Shown piece by piece: positions 1 to 9,933 of a stretch of DNA of 64,000 bases. Position numbers and translations under genes: made by a program. The DNA is from Roseococcus microcysteis. Lineage in GTDB: Bacteria > Pseudomonadota > Alphaproteobacteria > Acetobacterales > Acetobacteraceae. The notes below the pieces were generated by a model. It saw only the letters and a list, made by a program, of their open reading frames with translations. It was not told the DNA's origin and did not search any database. The DNA is taken from assembly GCF_014764365.1 (NCBI RefSeq), contig NZ_CP061718.1, positions 434,001 to 498,000 on the forward strand, read 5' to 3'. Position 1 is the stretch's first letter; every line of letters begins with the position of its first letter.

Positions 1-1530
1 GCACCGTGGCCGTCCACATCTGCGCCAGGGTGCCGATGGCGACCGTCACCGCGAAGCCGCGCACCGGGCCCGAGCCGAAGCCATAGAGGAAGCCCATGGC
101 GATCAGGTTGGTCAAATTGGCGTCGAGGATGGTGCCGGAGGCCTTGGTATAGCCCGTCTCCAGCGCCGAGAGGGGGGAGCGGCCATTCTTCACCTCCTCC
201 CGGATTCGCTCGTTGATCAGGATGTTGGCGTCGAGCGCCGTGCCCAGCGTCAGCACGATGCCCGCAATGCCGGGCAGGGTGAGTGTCGCTTCCAGCAGCG
301 ACATGGCCGCGATCAGCAGCAGGATGTTGATGCCGAGCGCGATGTTCGCGATCCAGCCGAACAACCCGTAGGCGAAGCCCATGTAGAGGAAGACGAAGAG
401 GAAGCCGGCGGCGAGGCTGATGAGGCCCGCGCGGATCGCGTCCTCGCCCAGCTCGGGCCCGACGGTGCGCTCCTCGACCACCGTCAGCGGCGCGGGCAGG
501 GCGCCGGCGCGCAGCAGCACGGCCAGGTCATTGGCGGTGCGGACGGTGAAGCTGCCGCTGATCTGCCCGCGGCCGCCCGTGATGGGCTCGCGGATCACGG
601 GGGCGGTGATGACGCGGTCATCGAGCACGATGGCGAAGGGCCGGCCCACATTGGCGCGGGTGATGTCCGCGAAGCGGCGCGTGCCGATCGAATCGAAGCT
701 GAAATTCACCACCCATTCGCCGGTGCGGCTGTCCTGGGCGGCGCGGGCGTCGTTCAAATTCGCGCCATCCACCTCCACGCGGCGGCGCACGGCGAAGCGC
801 TCGCCCGTCTGCTCGCCGGTCAGGAACATGACGCCGGGGGGGCGGTGATGGCCTGGAGGTTGGCCGTCTCGTCCAGCAGATGGAAGGTCATCCGCGCGGT
901 GCGGCCCAGCAGGTCCTTGATGCGCTGGGGGTCTTCCACGCCGGGCAGCTGGACCAGGATGCGGTTGGCACCCTGGCGGGCGATCAGCGCCTCGGCCACG
1001 CCCGTCTCGTCGATGCGGCGGCGGACGATCTCGATGGATTGCTCGACCGCGTTGGTCGCCTTGGCGCGCAGCCCGGCCTCGGTGATGGTGGCGGTGATGG
1101 TGCCATCCGGGCCGGCCGCCACCTCCATGTCGGGCTGCTGGTTGCCGGCGCTGACGGTGACGGGGTTCGCCAGCTCCCGGATGATGCGCAGGGCCGTGTC
1201 GCGCTGGGCGGGGTCCGTGATTCGCAGCTGCACCCGGCGCTGGTCGGGCTGGGCGGTCAGGCCGGTGTAGGAGATTCGCGGGGTGGCCTGGCCCAGGCCC
1301 CGGCGCGTGCCCTCGACCACCGCCTCCAGCCGCTCGCGCAGCAGGACGGAAGTGTCCACCTCCAGCAGCAGGTAGGACCCGCCGCGCAGATCAAGGCCCA
1401 GGTTCACCTGGCGCATGGGGAACCATTCGGGCGCGGAGGCGCGCGGGAAGAGGTTGGGCAGGCTCAGCAGCAGCGCCGCCAGGCACACGCCCAGGATGGA
1501 AAACGTCTTCCAACGCGAAAAATACATCAT
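1..1530 (-). CDS. secD: protein translocase subunit SecD (5' part complete, 3' end cut by window, frameshifted)
   Basis: SecD is the inner-membrane subunit that uses the proton-motive force to help Sec-dependent export. The N-terminus (MMYFSRWKTF) leads into one membrane segment and the diagnostic LGLDLRGG motif, then the periplasmic P1 region. At 836-842 a run of seven C (minus strand) puts the frame out by one, giving a stop after 236 aa. With one more C the protein continues as GVMFLTGEQTGERF and runs open to base 1 through the C-terminal membrane region, including LGTALDANILINERI, the family's TM4 signature. Both halves are well conserved, so the gene is either a real frameshift mutant or, more likely, a base-calling error. 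The start is ATG at 1530 (a second ATG follows immediately). The remaining C-terminus, and any secF, lie left of the window. Confidence 0.93.
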
Positions 1531-1620
1531 GTGACCGAAGAGCCCCGTCTGCGCGGCGGGAACATGACGAGGGGGAGGGGGGATGCAAGTGCGCCCCGCT
1601 CAGGCTAGGCATGACGCAAC

Positions 1621-2556
1621 ATGTCCTTACGCATCGGCGTCCTCGGCGCGGGCTATTTCGGCCGCTTCCATGCCCTCAAGCTGGCGCGGGCCCCCGGCGC
1701 CACCCTGGTGGGGCTGCATGACGCGGACCCGGCCCGGGCCGCCCAGGTGGCGGGGGAGGCCGGCTGCGCCACCCTGGGCGCCGAGGAGCTGATCGCGGCC
1801 TGCGACGCGGTGGTGATCGCGACCCCCACCCGCTTCCACGCCCCGCTGGCCACGAGCGCCCTGGAATCGGGGCGCCATGTGTTCGTGGAAAAGCCCATCG
1901 CCGCCACGACCGAAGAGGCCGATGCGCTGGTCTCCCTGGCCGCGGCACGGGGCCGGGTCCTGATGGTGGGGCATATCGAGCGGCATTCGGCGGCCATCCG
2001 CACGCTGCGCACCTCGCTCTCCGGTCGGCGGCTGCAGGCCATCGAGGCGGTGCGGGTCGCCCCCTTCCGGCCGCGCAGCCTGGATGTCTCGGTCGTGCTC
2101 GACCTGATGATCCATGACCTGGATTTAATTCTCTCCCTGGTGCCGGCCCCGCTGGCGGAGGTCCGCGCCGTGGGCGGCCGGGTGGCCAGCGACCACCCGG
2201 ACTGGGCCGTGGCCCAGCTTCGTTTCGCCGACGGCACCCAGGCCCAGGTGACGGCCAGCCGCGTGGCCGTCGGCCTCGAACGCCGCCTGCGCGCCATGGG
2301 GCCGGAGGGCGAGCTGCGGGTGGATTTCCTGGCCCGCAGCCTGGAGGCCCTGGCCCCCGGTGGCGCGAGCCCGGTGGAGCACATGCCAGGCTGGGGCCTG
2401 GACCGCCATTCCTGGACCGACCATGACAGTCTGGAGGCCCAGCACGCGGCCTTCATCGCCGCCATCCAGGGCGGCGGCGCCTATGAGGCCGATGGCGCGG
2501 CGGGGCGCGCGGCGCTGGACGCGGCGTTGCGGATCGAAGCCAGCCTCGCGGGCTGA
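1621..2556 (+). CDS. Gfo/Idh/MocA family NAD(P)-dependent oxidoreductase
   Basis: A cytoplasmic dehydrogenase of 311 aa, the usual family size. The N-terminal Rossmann motif is GVLGAGYFG (residues about 6-14) and the family's EKP motif (FVEKPIA) contributes the catalytic lysine. The following VGHIERHSAAI resembles the UDP-sugar 3-dehydrogenase branch (GnnA/MviM type) found near lipid A genes, but no Lpx genes are visible here, so the substrate is not assigned. It starts 90 bp from the divergent secD and ends 68 bp before the CNNM gene. The nearby ATG at 1611 is out of frame. The start at 1621 has only a weak ribosome-binding site. Confidence 0.85.
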   Translation: MSLRIGVLGAGYFGRFHALKLARAPGATLVGLHDADPARAAQVAGEAGCATLGAEELIAACDAVVIATPTRFHAPLATSALESGRHVFVEKPIAATTEEADALVSLAAARGRVLMVGHIERHSAAIRTLRTSLSGRRLQAIEAVRVAPFRPRSLDVSVVLDLMIHDLDLILSLVPAPLAEVRAVGGRVASDHPDWAVAQLRFADGTQAQVTASRVAVGLERRLRAMGPEGELRVDFLARSLEALAPGGASPVEHMPGWGLDRHSWTDHDSLEAQHAAFIAAIQGGGAYEADGAAGRAALDAALRIEASLAG

Positions 2557-2561
2557 TGCCG

Positions 2562-2593
2562 CCCCCGATACCATGGGCCCCCGATATCATGGG
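2562..2593. repeat. two tandem 16-bp units between genes
   Basis: CCCCCGATACCATGGG (2562-2577) is followed directly by CCCCCGATATCATGGG (2578-2593); only one base differs. It lies in the 68-bp spacer between the Gfo/Idh gene and the CNNM gene. No function is evident. Confidence 0.7.
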
Positions 2594-2624
2594 CGCAGCC
2601 GCCACCGCGGCGTGAGAGGACGCA

Positions 2625-3910
2625 ATGGACTTCGGAAGCCTGATCACCCTGGGACTGATCGTCCTGCTGCTGATGGCCTCCGCGCTGTTCTCCGGGACCG
2701 AGACGGCTTTCACCGCCGCCAGCCGCGCCTTCGTGCTGCGCCGCGCGCGCGAGGGCGACCGCCGCGCCAACCGCCTCTCCGGCCTGACCGAGCGGAAGGA
2801 GCAGGTGGTGGCCGCCATCCTGGTCGGCAACAACTTGGTGAACACGACGGCCACCGCCCTGGCCTCGGCCCTGCTCATCTCCTGGTTCGGGGAGGGGGCG
2901 TGGTCTATGCCTCGCTGGCCATGACGGCGCTGCTGGTCATCTTCTCGGAGGTGCTGCCCAAGACGGTCGCGCTGCGCCGGCCCGACAATGCGGCGCTGCG
3001 CCTGACCCCGCTGCTGGCCGGCGTCATGGCGCTGCTGGGGCCGGTGGCGGCGGGGGTGAACGCCATCGTGCGCGCCACGCTCGGCGTCTTCGGCTCCAGG
3101 CCCCCCGCCACCGACAATCCCGGCATCACGGAAGACGAGCTGCTGGGCGCCATCGAGCTGCACGGCATGGGCCAGAAGGGCGAGGCCGACCTCGCCGCCA
3201 TGGAGGAACGCCGCATGCTGCGCGGCGTGCTGGCGCTGGACGACATGGTGGTGCGTGACGTGATGACCCACCGCTCGCGCGTGGTGGCGCTGGACGCGGA
3301 CCGCCCGGCGGCCGAGCTCGTGGCCCTGCTGCTGGACCAGCCCCACCAGCGCCTGCCGCTGTGGCGACGCAATGGCGAGGACCTGCTGGGCATCATCAGC
3401 CCGCGCGACGTGCTGCGGGCGCTGACGGCGGCGGGGGGCGATGCCGCGCGGCTGGACCTCGCCGCCATCGCGACACCGCCCATGGTGGTGAGCGAGGGGC
3501 GGCCCCTGCGCGCCCAGCTCCAGGATTTCCGGCGCACGCCGCACCGCATCGCCATCGTCGTGGACGAATACGGGACGCTGAAGGGCATCGTCACGCTGGA
3601 GGATATTCTCGAGGTGGTCGTGGGCCAGATCGCGGAGCGCGGCGAGCCCATCCTCTCCGACCTCGCGGGCAACGGCACCCTCGAAATCCGGGGCGATGTG
3701 CGGCTGCGCGACCTCAACCGCGAGCTGGGCTGGAACCTGCCGGAGAACGAGGCCGCGACCTTGGCCGGCTTCGTCGTGGGGCGGCACCGCGGCATCCCGC
3801 CCGTGGGGCAGGAGCTGGTGCTGGATGGCTATGGCATCCGCATCCTGGAACGGCGCGGGCTGCGGCTGGACCGGCTGTCGGTGCGCCCGCCGGAAGCCCC
3901 GCCGGGTTAA
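2625..3910 (+). CDS. CNNM/CBS-domain membrane protein (HlyC/CorC-YfjD family), frameshifted
   Basis: This integral membrane protein of the CNNM/CorB family is linked to Mg2+/Co2+ homeostasis. It starts at ATG 2625 with membrane helices (LITLGLIVLLLMASALFSGTETA, a hallmark CNNM start). The frame breaks in a five-G run at 2893-2899; one extra G would restore GEGGVVYASLAMTALLVIFSEVLPKT, whose FSEVLPKT is diagnostic. The second frame then carries a DVMTHRS segment opening the CBS pair, a second CBS motif (VVDEYGTLKGIVTLEDILE) and the C-terminal CorC_HlyC domain. If read through, the protein is about 428 aa, normal for the family. Its stop (TAA 3908-3910) shares TTAA with the stop of the convergent plsC. 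Confidence 0.88.
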
Positions 3911-4596
3911 AGCCGCGCCTGCTCCGCCTGGAGGCAGGCGGCGAGGCGCGGCAGCAGGTCCTGGGCGGGCAGGGGTGGCAGGATGCGCAGGATGATGGTG
4001 CCCGGCCGCTTGAGGAAGGCGCGCTTTCCCCAGACGCGCCCGCTATTGGTCGCGACCGGGATCACCGGCAGGCCGGTCGCCTTGGCGAGCGCCAGGATGC
4101 CGGGTTGCAGCGGCAGGGTCTGGTCGGGCTGCGCGCGCGTGCCTTCGGGGAAGATGACGATCTGCCGGCCGGCGGCGGTCGCTTCCCTGGCGTCGCGCAG
4201 CAGGCCGCGCATGGCCGTCGCACCCGCCTTACGGTCCACGCTGATCATCCCCGCATGGCGTGCGTGCCAGCCGAAGACGGGGATGCGCAACAGTTCCCGC
4301 TTCAGGACATAGACATTGTCCGGCACCAGGGTGATCCAGATGAGGGTGTCGAAGGCCGATTCATGGCGCGAGGCGATGAGGGCGGGCCCGCCCGCGGGCA
4401 GGTGCTCGCGCCCCTCCACCACGATCTTCACGCCGCAGATGCCGCGCAGCATGGCCACCGATCCCCGCGCCCAGACGCGCATGGCCCAGCGAATCGCGGC
4501 GGGCGGCGCCGCCAGCAGCGGCAGCGCCGCGAGCGAGATCAGCGCCGTGAAGCCATAGAAGGCGATGTTGAACAGCAGCGAACGCAGGAACACCAT
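3907..4596 (-). CDS. plsC: 1-acyl-sn-glycerol-3-phosphate acyltransferase
   Basis: A 229-aa membrane-associated acyltransferase that acylates lysophosphatidic acid to phosphatidic acid. The HX4D-type catalytic motif is SRHESAFDT and the phosphate-binding motif is IFPEGTRAQP, with an N-terminal hydrophobic segment (LLFNIAFYGFTALISLAALPLL). I chose ATG 4596 over the more upstream in-frame start because upstream residues overlap kup and look non-coding, and because 4596 sits 2 nt after the kup stop, as expected in a translationally coupled pair. It probably shares a transcript with kup. Confidence 0.9.
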   Translation of the reverse strand: MVFLRSLLFNIAFYGFTALISLAALPLLAAPPAAIRWAMRVWARGSVAMLRGICGVKIVVEGREHLPAGGPALIASRHESAFDTLIWITLVPDNVYVLKRELLRIPVFGWHARHAGMISVDRKAGATAMRGLLRDAREATAAGRQIVIFPEGTRAQPDQTLPLQPGILALAKATGLPVIPVATNSGRVWGKRAFLKRPGTIILRILPPLPAQDLLPRLAACLQAEQARL

Positions 4597-4598
4597 GG

Positions 4599-6494
4599 TC
4601 AGATCGCGACCCTGACGCCCAGTTCCACCACGCGGTCGGAGGGGATGCGGAAGAATTCCGTGGCGGGCACGGCGTTGCGGCTCATCAGCATGAACAGCCA
4701 TTGCCGCCAGCGCGACATGCGCGGCACGGCCGCCGCCACGATGGTCTCGCGGCCCAGGAAATAGCTGGTCTGCATGGGCTCGAAGGGGATGCCCAGCTCG
4801 CGCAGGGATTCGAGTTCGCGCGGGATGTTGGGGCTCTCCTGGAAGCCGTAGTGCAGGCTGACGCGGTGGATGCCGGGAGCCAGTTCCTCCACCTCGCGCC
4901 GGCGCTCGGGCCCGACATGGGGGATGCTCTCATTGGTCACGGTCACGAACAGCACGTTCTCGTGCAGCACCTTGTTGTGCTTGAGGTTGTGCAGCAGGGC
5001 GCCGGGCAGGTAGTCGGCCTGGCTGGTCATGAAGACCGCGATGCCGGGCACGCGCAGGGTGCGGCTCTGCGGCAGCCGCGCGATGAAGGAGCGCAGGGGA
5101 AGCCCATCCTGCCGGAAGCGGGCGAAGAGCAGGTCCCGCCCGCGCTGCCAGGTCGTCATCAGCAGGAAGATGCCGGTCCCGACAATGAGCGGCACATAGC
5201 CGCCATCGGGGATCTTCAGCACGTTGGAGGCGAAGAACACCACGTCCAGCAGCAGGAAGGCGCCGAAGACCGGGACGACCAGCGCCACGGGCCAGCGGAA
5301 CTGCGCGTGGTAGACGGCCGCCGCCAGCAGGGTGGTGCAGACGAAGGTGCCCGTGACCGCGAAGCCATAGGCGGCGGCCAGGCGCTCGGACTCGCCGAAG
5401 ATGATGACCAGCGTCAGCACGCCCACCAGCAGGAGGAAATTCACCTGGGGCAGGTAGATCTGCCCTTCCTCGGTGGCCGAGGTGTGGCGCACCTCCAGCC
5501 GCGGCAGGAAGCCCATCTGCACGCATTGCCGCGCGATGGAGAAGGCGCCCGAGATCATCGCCTGGCTCGCGATGATGGTGGCCATGGTCGCCAGCACCAC
5601 CAGCGGCAGGCGGAACCATTCGGGGGCCAGCAGGTAGAAGGGGTTCACCAGCGCCTCGGGCTCGAACAGCAGCAGCGCGCCCTGGCCGAAATAGTTCAGG
5701 CACAGCGCCGGCAGCACGAAGAAGAGCCACGCATAGCGCATGGGCTTGCGGCCGAAATGGCCCATATCGGCGTAGAGCGCCTCCGCCCCCGTCACCGCCA
5801 GCACGACCGAGCCGAAGGCGATGAAGGCGATCAGCCCATAGGCCAGGGTGAACTGGATGGCGTAGTGCGGCGAGAGCGCCACCAGGATGCTCGGGTGGCG
5901 GATGATCTCGACAAGGCCGAGCGCGCCGATCACCAGGAACCACACGGCGCAGATGGGCCCGAACACCATGCCCACCGCGCCGGTGCCGCGCGACTGCACC
6001 AGGAAGAGCAGCAGCAGGACCACCACCGCCAGCGGGACCACCGCCTCCTCGAAGGCGGGGGAGACGACCTTCAGCCCCTCCACCGCCGACAGCACCGAGA
6101 TGGCGGGCGTGATGATGCCATCCCCGAAGAAGAGGCTCGCACCCACCATGCCGATCAGGATGGCGCCCGCCTTGGCCCGCGGCGAGGTGAGGCCGCGCTG
6201 GGCCAGGGCCGTCAGCGCCAGGATGCCGCCCTCGCCGCGGTTGTCCGCCCGCAGCACGAAGGTGACGTATTTGATGGTGACGACGATGTTCAGCGACCAG
6301 AATATGAGGCTGAGCAGCCCCAGGATCTCCCAGCGCTCCAGCCCGTCATGGCTGAAATGGTGGGCGGCCGCGCGCATGGCATAGAGCGGGCTTGTGCCGA
6401 TGTCGCCATAGACGACGCCCAGCACGCCCAGCAAGGCAGCGGCGCTCGCGGCGCGCTCCGGGGTGCGGCTTTCAGGTTTGAGGGGGTCGGCCAA
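4599..6494 (-). CDS. kup: low-affinity potassium transporter Kup (KUP/HAK/KT family)
   Basis: A 631-aa proton-coupled K+ uptake permease of the inner membrane; E. coli Kup is about the same length. The signature [16 protein letters not shown] follows a short hydrophilic N-terminus, and about twelve hydrophobic helices follow, including [15 protein letters not shown] and [16 protein letters not shown]. The C-terminal roughly 150 residues are the usual soluble domain. The gene ends 2 nt before the plsC start. The 97 bp upstream to aapP contains no gene. Confidence 0.96.
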   Translation of the reverse strand: MADPLKPESRTPERAASAAALLGVLGVVYGDIGTSPLYAMRAAAHHFSHDGLERWEILGLLSLIFWSLNIVVTIKYVTFVLRADNRGEGGILALTALAQRGLTSPRAKAGAILIGMVGASLFFGDGIITPAISVLSAVEGLKVVSPAFEEAVVPLAVVVLLLLFLVQSRGTGAVGMVFGPICAVWFLVIGALGLVEIIRHPSILVALSPHYAIQFTLAYGLIAFIAFGSVVLAVTGAEALYADMGHFGRKPMRYAWLFFVLPALCLNYFGQGALLLFEPEALVNPFYLLAPEWFRLPLVVLATMATIIASQAMISGAFSIARQCVQMGFLPRLEVRHTSATEEGQIYLPQVNFLLLVGVLTLVIIFGESERLAAAYGFAVTGTFVCTTLLAAAVYHAQFRWPVALVVPVFGAFLLLDVVFFASNVLKIPDGGYVPLIVGTGIFLLMTTWQRGRDLLFARFRQDGLPLRSFIARLPQSRTLRVPGIAVFMTSQADYLPGALLHNLKHNKVLHENVLFVTVTNESIPHVGPERRREVEELAPGIHRVSLHYGFQESPNIPRELESLRELGIPFEPMQTSYFLGRETIVAAAVPRMSRWRQWLFMLMSRNAVPATEFFRIPSDRVVELGVRVAI

Positions 6495-6591
6495 GGACGT
6501 GCTCCGTCACGGTGCGGCGCGCGGTGTGAACCCGCCGCCCGCCCGGATCAAACCTGAACGCCGCATGGCAGCCCCGCAAGGCCCTTATGCG

Positions 6592-7398
6592 TCAATGCCC
6601 GCGCAGGATCTGGCCGAGGAAGGTCTGCAGGCGTTCGGTGCGGGGGTTGCTGAAGATCTCGGCGGGCGGGCCCTGTTCCACCACCTCGCCGCGGTCCATG
6701 AACACCACGCGGTCGGCCACCTGGCGGGCGAAGCCCATCTCATGCGTGACGCAGATCATGGTCATGCCCGTCTCGGCCAGCATGACCATGGTGTCGAGCA
6801 CCTCCTTGATCATCTCGGGGTCCAGCGCGGAGGTCGGTTCGTCGAACAGCATGATCTTGGGGCGCATGCACAGCGCGCGGGCGATGGCGACGCGCTGCTG
6901 CTGCCCGCCCGAGAGCTGGCCCGGGTATTTGTGCGCCTGCTCGGGGATGCGGACGCGGGTGAGGAATTCCATCGCCAGCTCCTCGGCCTCCTTGCGGGGC
7001 ATCTTGCGAACCCAGATGGGGGCGAGGGTGCAGTTCTCCAGGATGGTGAGGTGGGGGAAGAGGTTGAAGCTCTGGAACACCATGCCGACCTCGCGGCGGA
7101 TGGCGTCCAGGCTGCGCAGATCGCCCGACAGCTCGATGCCGTCCACGACGATGCGGCCCTTCTGGTGCTCCTCCAGCCGGTTGATGCAGCGGATCAGGGT
7201 GGACTTGCCCGAGCCCGAGGGGCCGCAGACCACGACCCGCTCCCCGGTGGCCACCTCCAGATGGATGTCGCGCAGCACGTGCAGCGACCCGAACCATTTG
7301 TTGACGCCGGAAAGCAGGATGGCCGGCGGCGCATCCGCCTGCACGGAGGAGGCGATGGCGGGGGCCGCCGCCGGAGCGGTGGCGATGGAGGCGGACAT
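6592..7398 (-). CDS. aapP: amino-acid ABC transporter ATP-binding protein (AapP/GlnQ type)
   Basis: A 268-aa ATPase energising polar/general amino-acid import. Walker A is GPSGSGKST (residues 59-67), the signature is [15 protein letters not shown], and Walker B with the following loop is [14 protein letters not shown]. An Ala-rich 25-residue N-terminal extension is present and a later start could be used. It lies downstream of an AapJ-type binding protein on the same strand, but the two permease genes (aapQ, aapM) expected between them are absent, replaced by a 179-bp spacer with a hairpin. Confidence 0.92.
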   Translation of the reverse strand: MSASIATAPAAAPAIASSVQADAPPAILLSGVNKWFGSLHVLRDIHLEVATGERVVVCGPSGSGKSTLIRCINRLEEHQKGRIVVDGIELSGDLRSLDAIRREVGMVFQSFNLFPHLTILENCTLAPIWVRKMPRKEAEELAMEFLTRVRIPEQAHKYPGQLSGGQQQRVAIARALCMRPKIMLFDEPTSALDPEMIKEVLDTMVMLAETGMTMICVTHEMGFARQVADRVVFMDRGEVVEQGPPAEIFSNPRTERLQTFLGQILRGH

Positions 7399-7540
7399 GC
7401 GGCAGCGAACTCCCGAACGAGGATGAGGAAGCGTAACCCTGCGATGGCGTGGGCCGGTCTGTCGCCGGCCCCTGGGCGGCCTCGCGCCGCCAGGCGGCCC
7501 CGCCGCGCATGGCGGCGGGACATTCGCCCATTACAGGATG

Positions 7541-7571
7541 GAAAGGCCCGCTACAATGAGAATGGCGGGCC
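7541..7571 (-). terminator. hairpin between aapJ and aapP
   Basis: GGCCCGC (7545-7551) pairs with GCGGGCC (7565-7571) across a 13-nt loop; on the minus strand it is followed by only TTTC. It lies just after the aapJ stop and may attenuate read-through into aapP. The poor T-run makes this tentative. Confidence 0.4.
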
Positions 7572-7577
7572 GGCCGC

Positions 7578-8795
7578 TCAACGGAAGGGCGGCGCGTATT
7601 GCAGCCCGCCCGGCTGGGTCCAGAGCGCGTTGCGCCCGCGCTGCAGGCCGATGGGCCCCAGGTTGCGCTCATAGATCTCGCCATAATGGCCGAGGGCGGC
7701 GATGACGTTCAGCATCCAGGCATTGTCCAGGCCGAAGGGCCGCCCCGGATCGCCCGTGCGGCCCAGCAGGCGCTGCACCTCGGGGCGGGGGTCGCCTTCG
7801 GCCATCTGGCGGGCCTGGGCGGCGGTGACGCCCAGCTCCTCCGCCGTGACGAGGCCGAAATGCACCCAGCGCACCAGGTCGGCGAAGCGGCCATCGCCCT
7901 GGCGGATCACGGGGGCCAGGGGCTCCTTGCTCAGCACGTCAGGCAGGATGATGTGGTCGGCCGGGTTGGGCTGCACGGCGCGGATGGCGGCCAGCGCCGA
8001 GATGTCGGAGGTGAAGGCGTCGCAGCGCCCGCCGGCATAGGCGGTGACGATCTCCTCCAGCCGCTCGATCACGACGGGGCGGAGGTTGATGCGGTTGGCG
8101 CGGGCCCATTCGGCCAGCACCTGCTCGGCCGTGGTGCCGGACTGCACGCAGACGGTGGCGCCGGCCATCTGCCGCGCGTTCTGCACGCCGAGCGAGGCCT
8201 TCAGCATGAAGCCCTGGCCGTCGAAGAAATTGATGGGGCCGAAGTCGAAGCCCATGCCGGCGTCGCGGGCGAAGGTCCAGCTGGTGTTGCGGAGCAGCAC
8301 GTCGATCTCGCCCGATTGCAGGGCGGTGAAGCGGTTCTGGGCGCCGGTGGGGATGAAGCGCACCCGCTCCTCGGCCGTGCCGAAGATGGCGATGGCGATG
8401 GCGCGGCAATAATCCACGTCGAAGCCGCGCCACTGGCCCTGGGCATCGGCCGCGGCGAAGCCCGCCAGGCCCGCATTCACCCCGCAGAGCAGGGCGCCGC
8501 GGTTGCGGATGGTGTCAATCATGCTGACGGGGGCTGCCGGCGCAGGCGCCTGGGCTGCCGGCGCGGCGGCGGCGGGGGGCTGTGCCGCTGGGGCGGGCGC
8601 GGCGGGCGCAGGGGGTGTCGCGGCGGGGGCCGGGGCCGGGGCTGGTGCTGGGGCCGCCTGCGGCGCCGGGGTTGCCTGCGGCGCTGGGGTTGCCTGCGGC
8701 GCAGGCGCCTGGCCGGCCGCCGGGCCGATCGCGAGGGACATCAGCAGGGCCCCACCCAGGGCATGGGCGAGGGGTCGCCGGTTCGGCATATGCAT
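7578..8795 (-). CDS. aapJ: general L-amino-acid ABC transporter substrate-binding protein (AapJ/BztA type)
   Basis: A periplasmic solute-binding protein of 405 aa. The signal peptide (HALGGALLMSLAIGPAAGQ) is followed by an unusually long Ala/Pro low-complexity linker of about 70 residues built from QATPAP/PAPAPA units, then the SBP_bac_3 domain beginning MIDTIRNRGALLCGVNAGLAGF. FTALQSGEIDVLLRNTSWT and DGQGFMLKA are the AapJ/BztA hallmarks, distinguishing it from GlnH. Family members are usually about 340 aa; the linker explains the excess. Genes for the AapQ/AapM permeases are not adjacent. Confidence 0.92.
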   Translation of the reverse strand: MHMPNRRPLAHALGGALLMSLAIGPAAGQAPAPQATPAPQATPAPQAAPAPAPAPAPAATPPAPAAPAPAAQPPAAAAPAAQAPAPAAPVSMIDTIRNRGALLCGVNAGLAGFAAADAQGQWRGFDVDYCRAIAIAIFGTAEERVRFIPTGAQNRFTALQSGEIDVLLRNTSWTFARDAGMGFDFGPINFFDGQGFMLKASLGVQNARQMAGATVCVQSGTTAEQVLAEWARANRINLRPVVIERLEEIVTAYAGGRCDAFTSDISALAAIRAVQPNPADHIILPDVLSKEPLAPVIRQGDGRFADLVRWVHFGLVTAEELGVTAAQARQMAEGDPRPEVQRLLGRTGDPGRPFGLDNAWMLNVIAALGHYGEIYERNLGPIGLQRGRNALWTQPGGLQYAPPFR

Positions 8796-8962
8796 CTCCT
8801 GGAACCTTGGCGCGGCCGCCCGTGGGCACCGCAGGTCGGGCCGGACACTGCGCCATCACCGCCTGGGGATCAATCGCGCGGCTTTTGCGGAATGTGACAG
8901 CCGGGCCTTGTTGCCTGGGCCCTGGCCGCGCAACCTCTGGCCGTGCCGAAGAGGGAAGGTTC

Positions 8963-9886
8963 ATGCTGCAGCTCGACCGCCAGGAGATCGCCGCCCGCCT
9001 GCCATGGCCCGCCCTGGTGGAGGCGCTGGCCGCCATGTTCCGCGAGGGCTGCGACGCGCCGCTGCGCCACCGCCACCCCCTGCCGGGGGGCGGCAGCCTG
9101 CTGCTGATGCCGGCGGTGGGGCAGGGGCATTCGGGCGTGAAGATCGTGCATGTGGCCCCCGGCAATGCCGCGCTGGGCCTGCCCGCGGTGCATGCGGAAT
9201 ACCTGCTGTCCGATGCCGCGACGGGCGTGCCGGTCGCGCTGCTCGATGGCGGGGAGCTGACGGACCGCCGCACGGCCGCCGCCTCGGTGCTGGCGGCGCG
9301 TCACCTGGCGCGGCCCGATTCGCGCCGGCACCTGGTGCTGGGCGCGGGCAAGGTGGCGGCCGCGCTGGCTGAGGCCTTCCACGCCGCCTATGGCATGGAA
9401 CGCACCTCCATCTGGGCGCGCCGGCCCGAGCAGGCGCGGGCCCTGGCCGCGCGGCTCGCGGCGCATGGGGTGCCGGCGGTGGCGGTGGACAGCCCCGAGC
9501 CCGCCGACCACGACATCATCAGCGCCGCCACGCTGGCCACCACGCCGCTGGTCATGGGGGCGGCGCTGGCGCCGGGGATGCATCTCGACCTGGTCGGCGC
9601 CTATCGCCCCGACATGCGCGAGGCCGATGGGCCGGCCCTGGCACGGGCGCTGTGCGTGGTGGACACGCGCGCGGGTGCCATGGCCGAGGCGGGGGACATC
9701 GTGCAGGCCATCGCGGAGGGGCACATCACGGCCGGGCATGTGGTGGCGGAACTGGCGGAGCTGTGCCGCGGCGCGCATCCGGGCCGCACCGATCCGGGGC
9801 AGATCACGCTGTTCAAGTCGGTGGGCTGGGCGGGCGAGGATCTGGCCGCGGCGGTGCTGGCGACGCGGGGCGGCCAGATCGCTTGA
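8963..9886 (+). CDS. ornithine cyclodeaminase / mu-crystallin family protein
   Basis: A 307-aa NAD(P)-dependent enzyme of the OCD/mu-crystallin family, whose members act as ornithine cyclodeaminases or ketimine/delta1-pyrroline reductases. LLDGGELTDRRTAAASVLAARHLARPDS precedes the dinucleotide-binding segment LVLGAGKVA. The start ATG 8963 is supported by an upstream GAGGGAAGG. The first Rossmann glycines read GAGKVA rather than the common GTGxQA, so the exact reaction is open. It is divergent from aapJ (167-bp spacer) and convergent with the MarR gene. Confidence 0.88.
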   Translation: MLQLDRQEIAARLPWPALVEALAAMFREGCDAPLRHRHPLPGGGSLLLMPAVGQGHSGVKIVHVAPGNAALGLPAVHAEYLLSDAATGVPVALLDGGELTDRRTAAASVLAARHLARPDSRRHLVLGAGKVAAALAEAFHAAYGMERTSIWARRPEQARALAARLAAHGVPAVAVDSPEPADHDIISAATLATTPLVMGAALAPGMHLDLVGAYRPDMREADGPALARALCVVDTRAGAMAEAGDIVQAIAEGHITAGHVVAELAELCRGAHPGRTDPGQITLFKSVGWAGEDLAAAVLATRGGQIA

Positions 9887-9887
9887 G

Positions 9888-9933
9888 CGGCTGATTCACC
9901 GCTCCGGCGATTCCGCCTCCGCGGATCAGACGC
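9888..9933. repeat. 46-bp hairpin element, copy 1 (putative bidirectional terminator)
   Basis: CGGCTGATTCAC, a 24-nt partly self-complementary centre, and GATCAGACGC. It fills the gap between two convergent genes. The same ends and the same 46-bp length recur at 15459-15504 in another convergent gap. CTGATT can pair with GATCAG (one G-U). Confidence 0.55.

Noticed and set aside
4701-6557. Long plus-strand frame opposite kup
   Set aside because: Shadow of Kup; no ribosome-binding site or recognisable domain.
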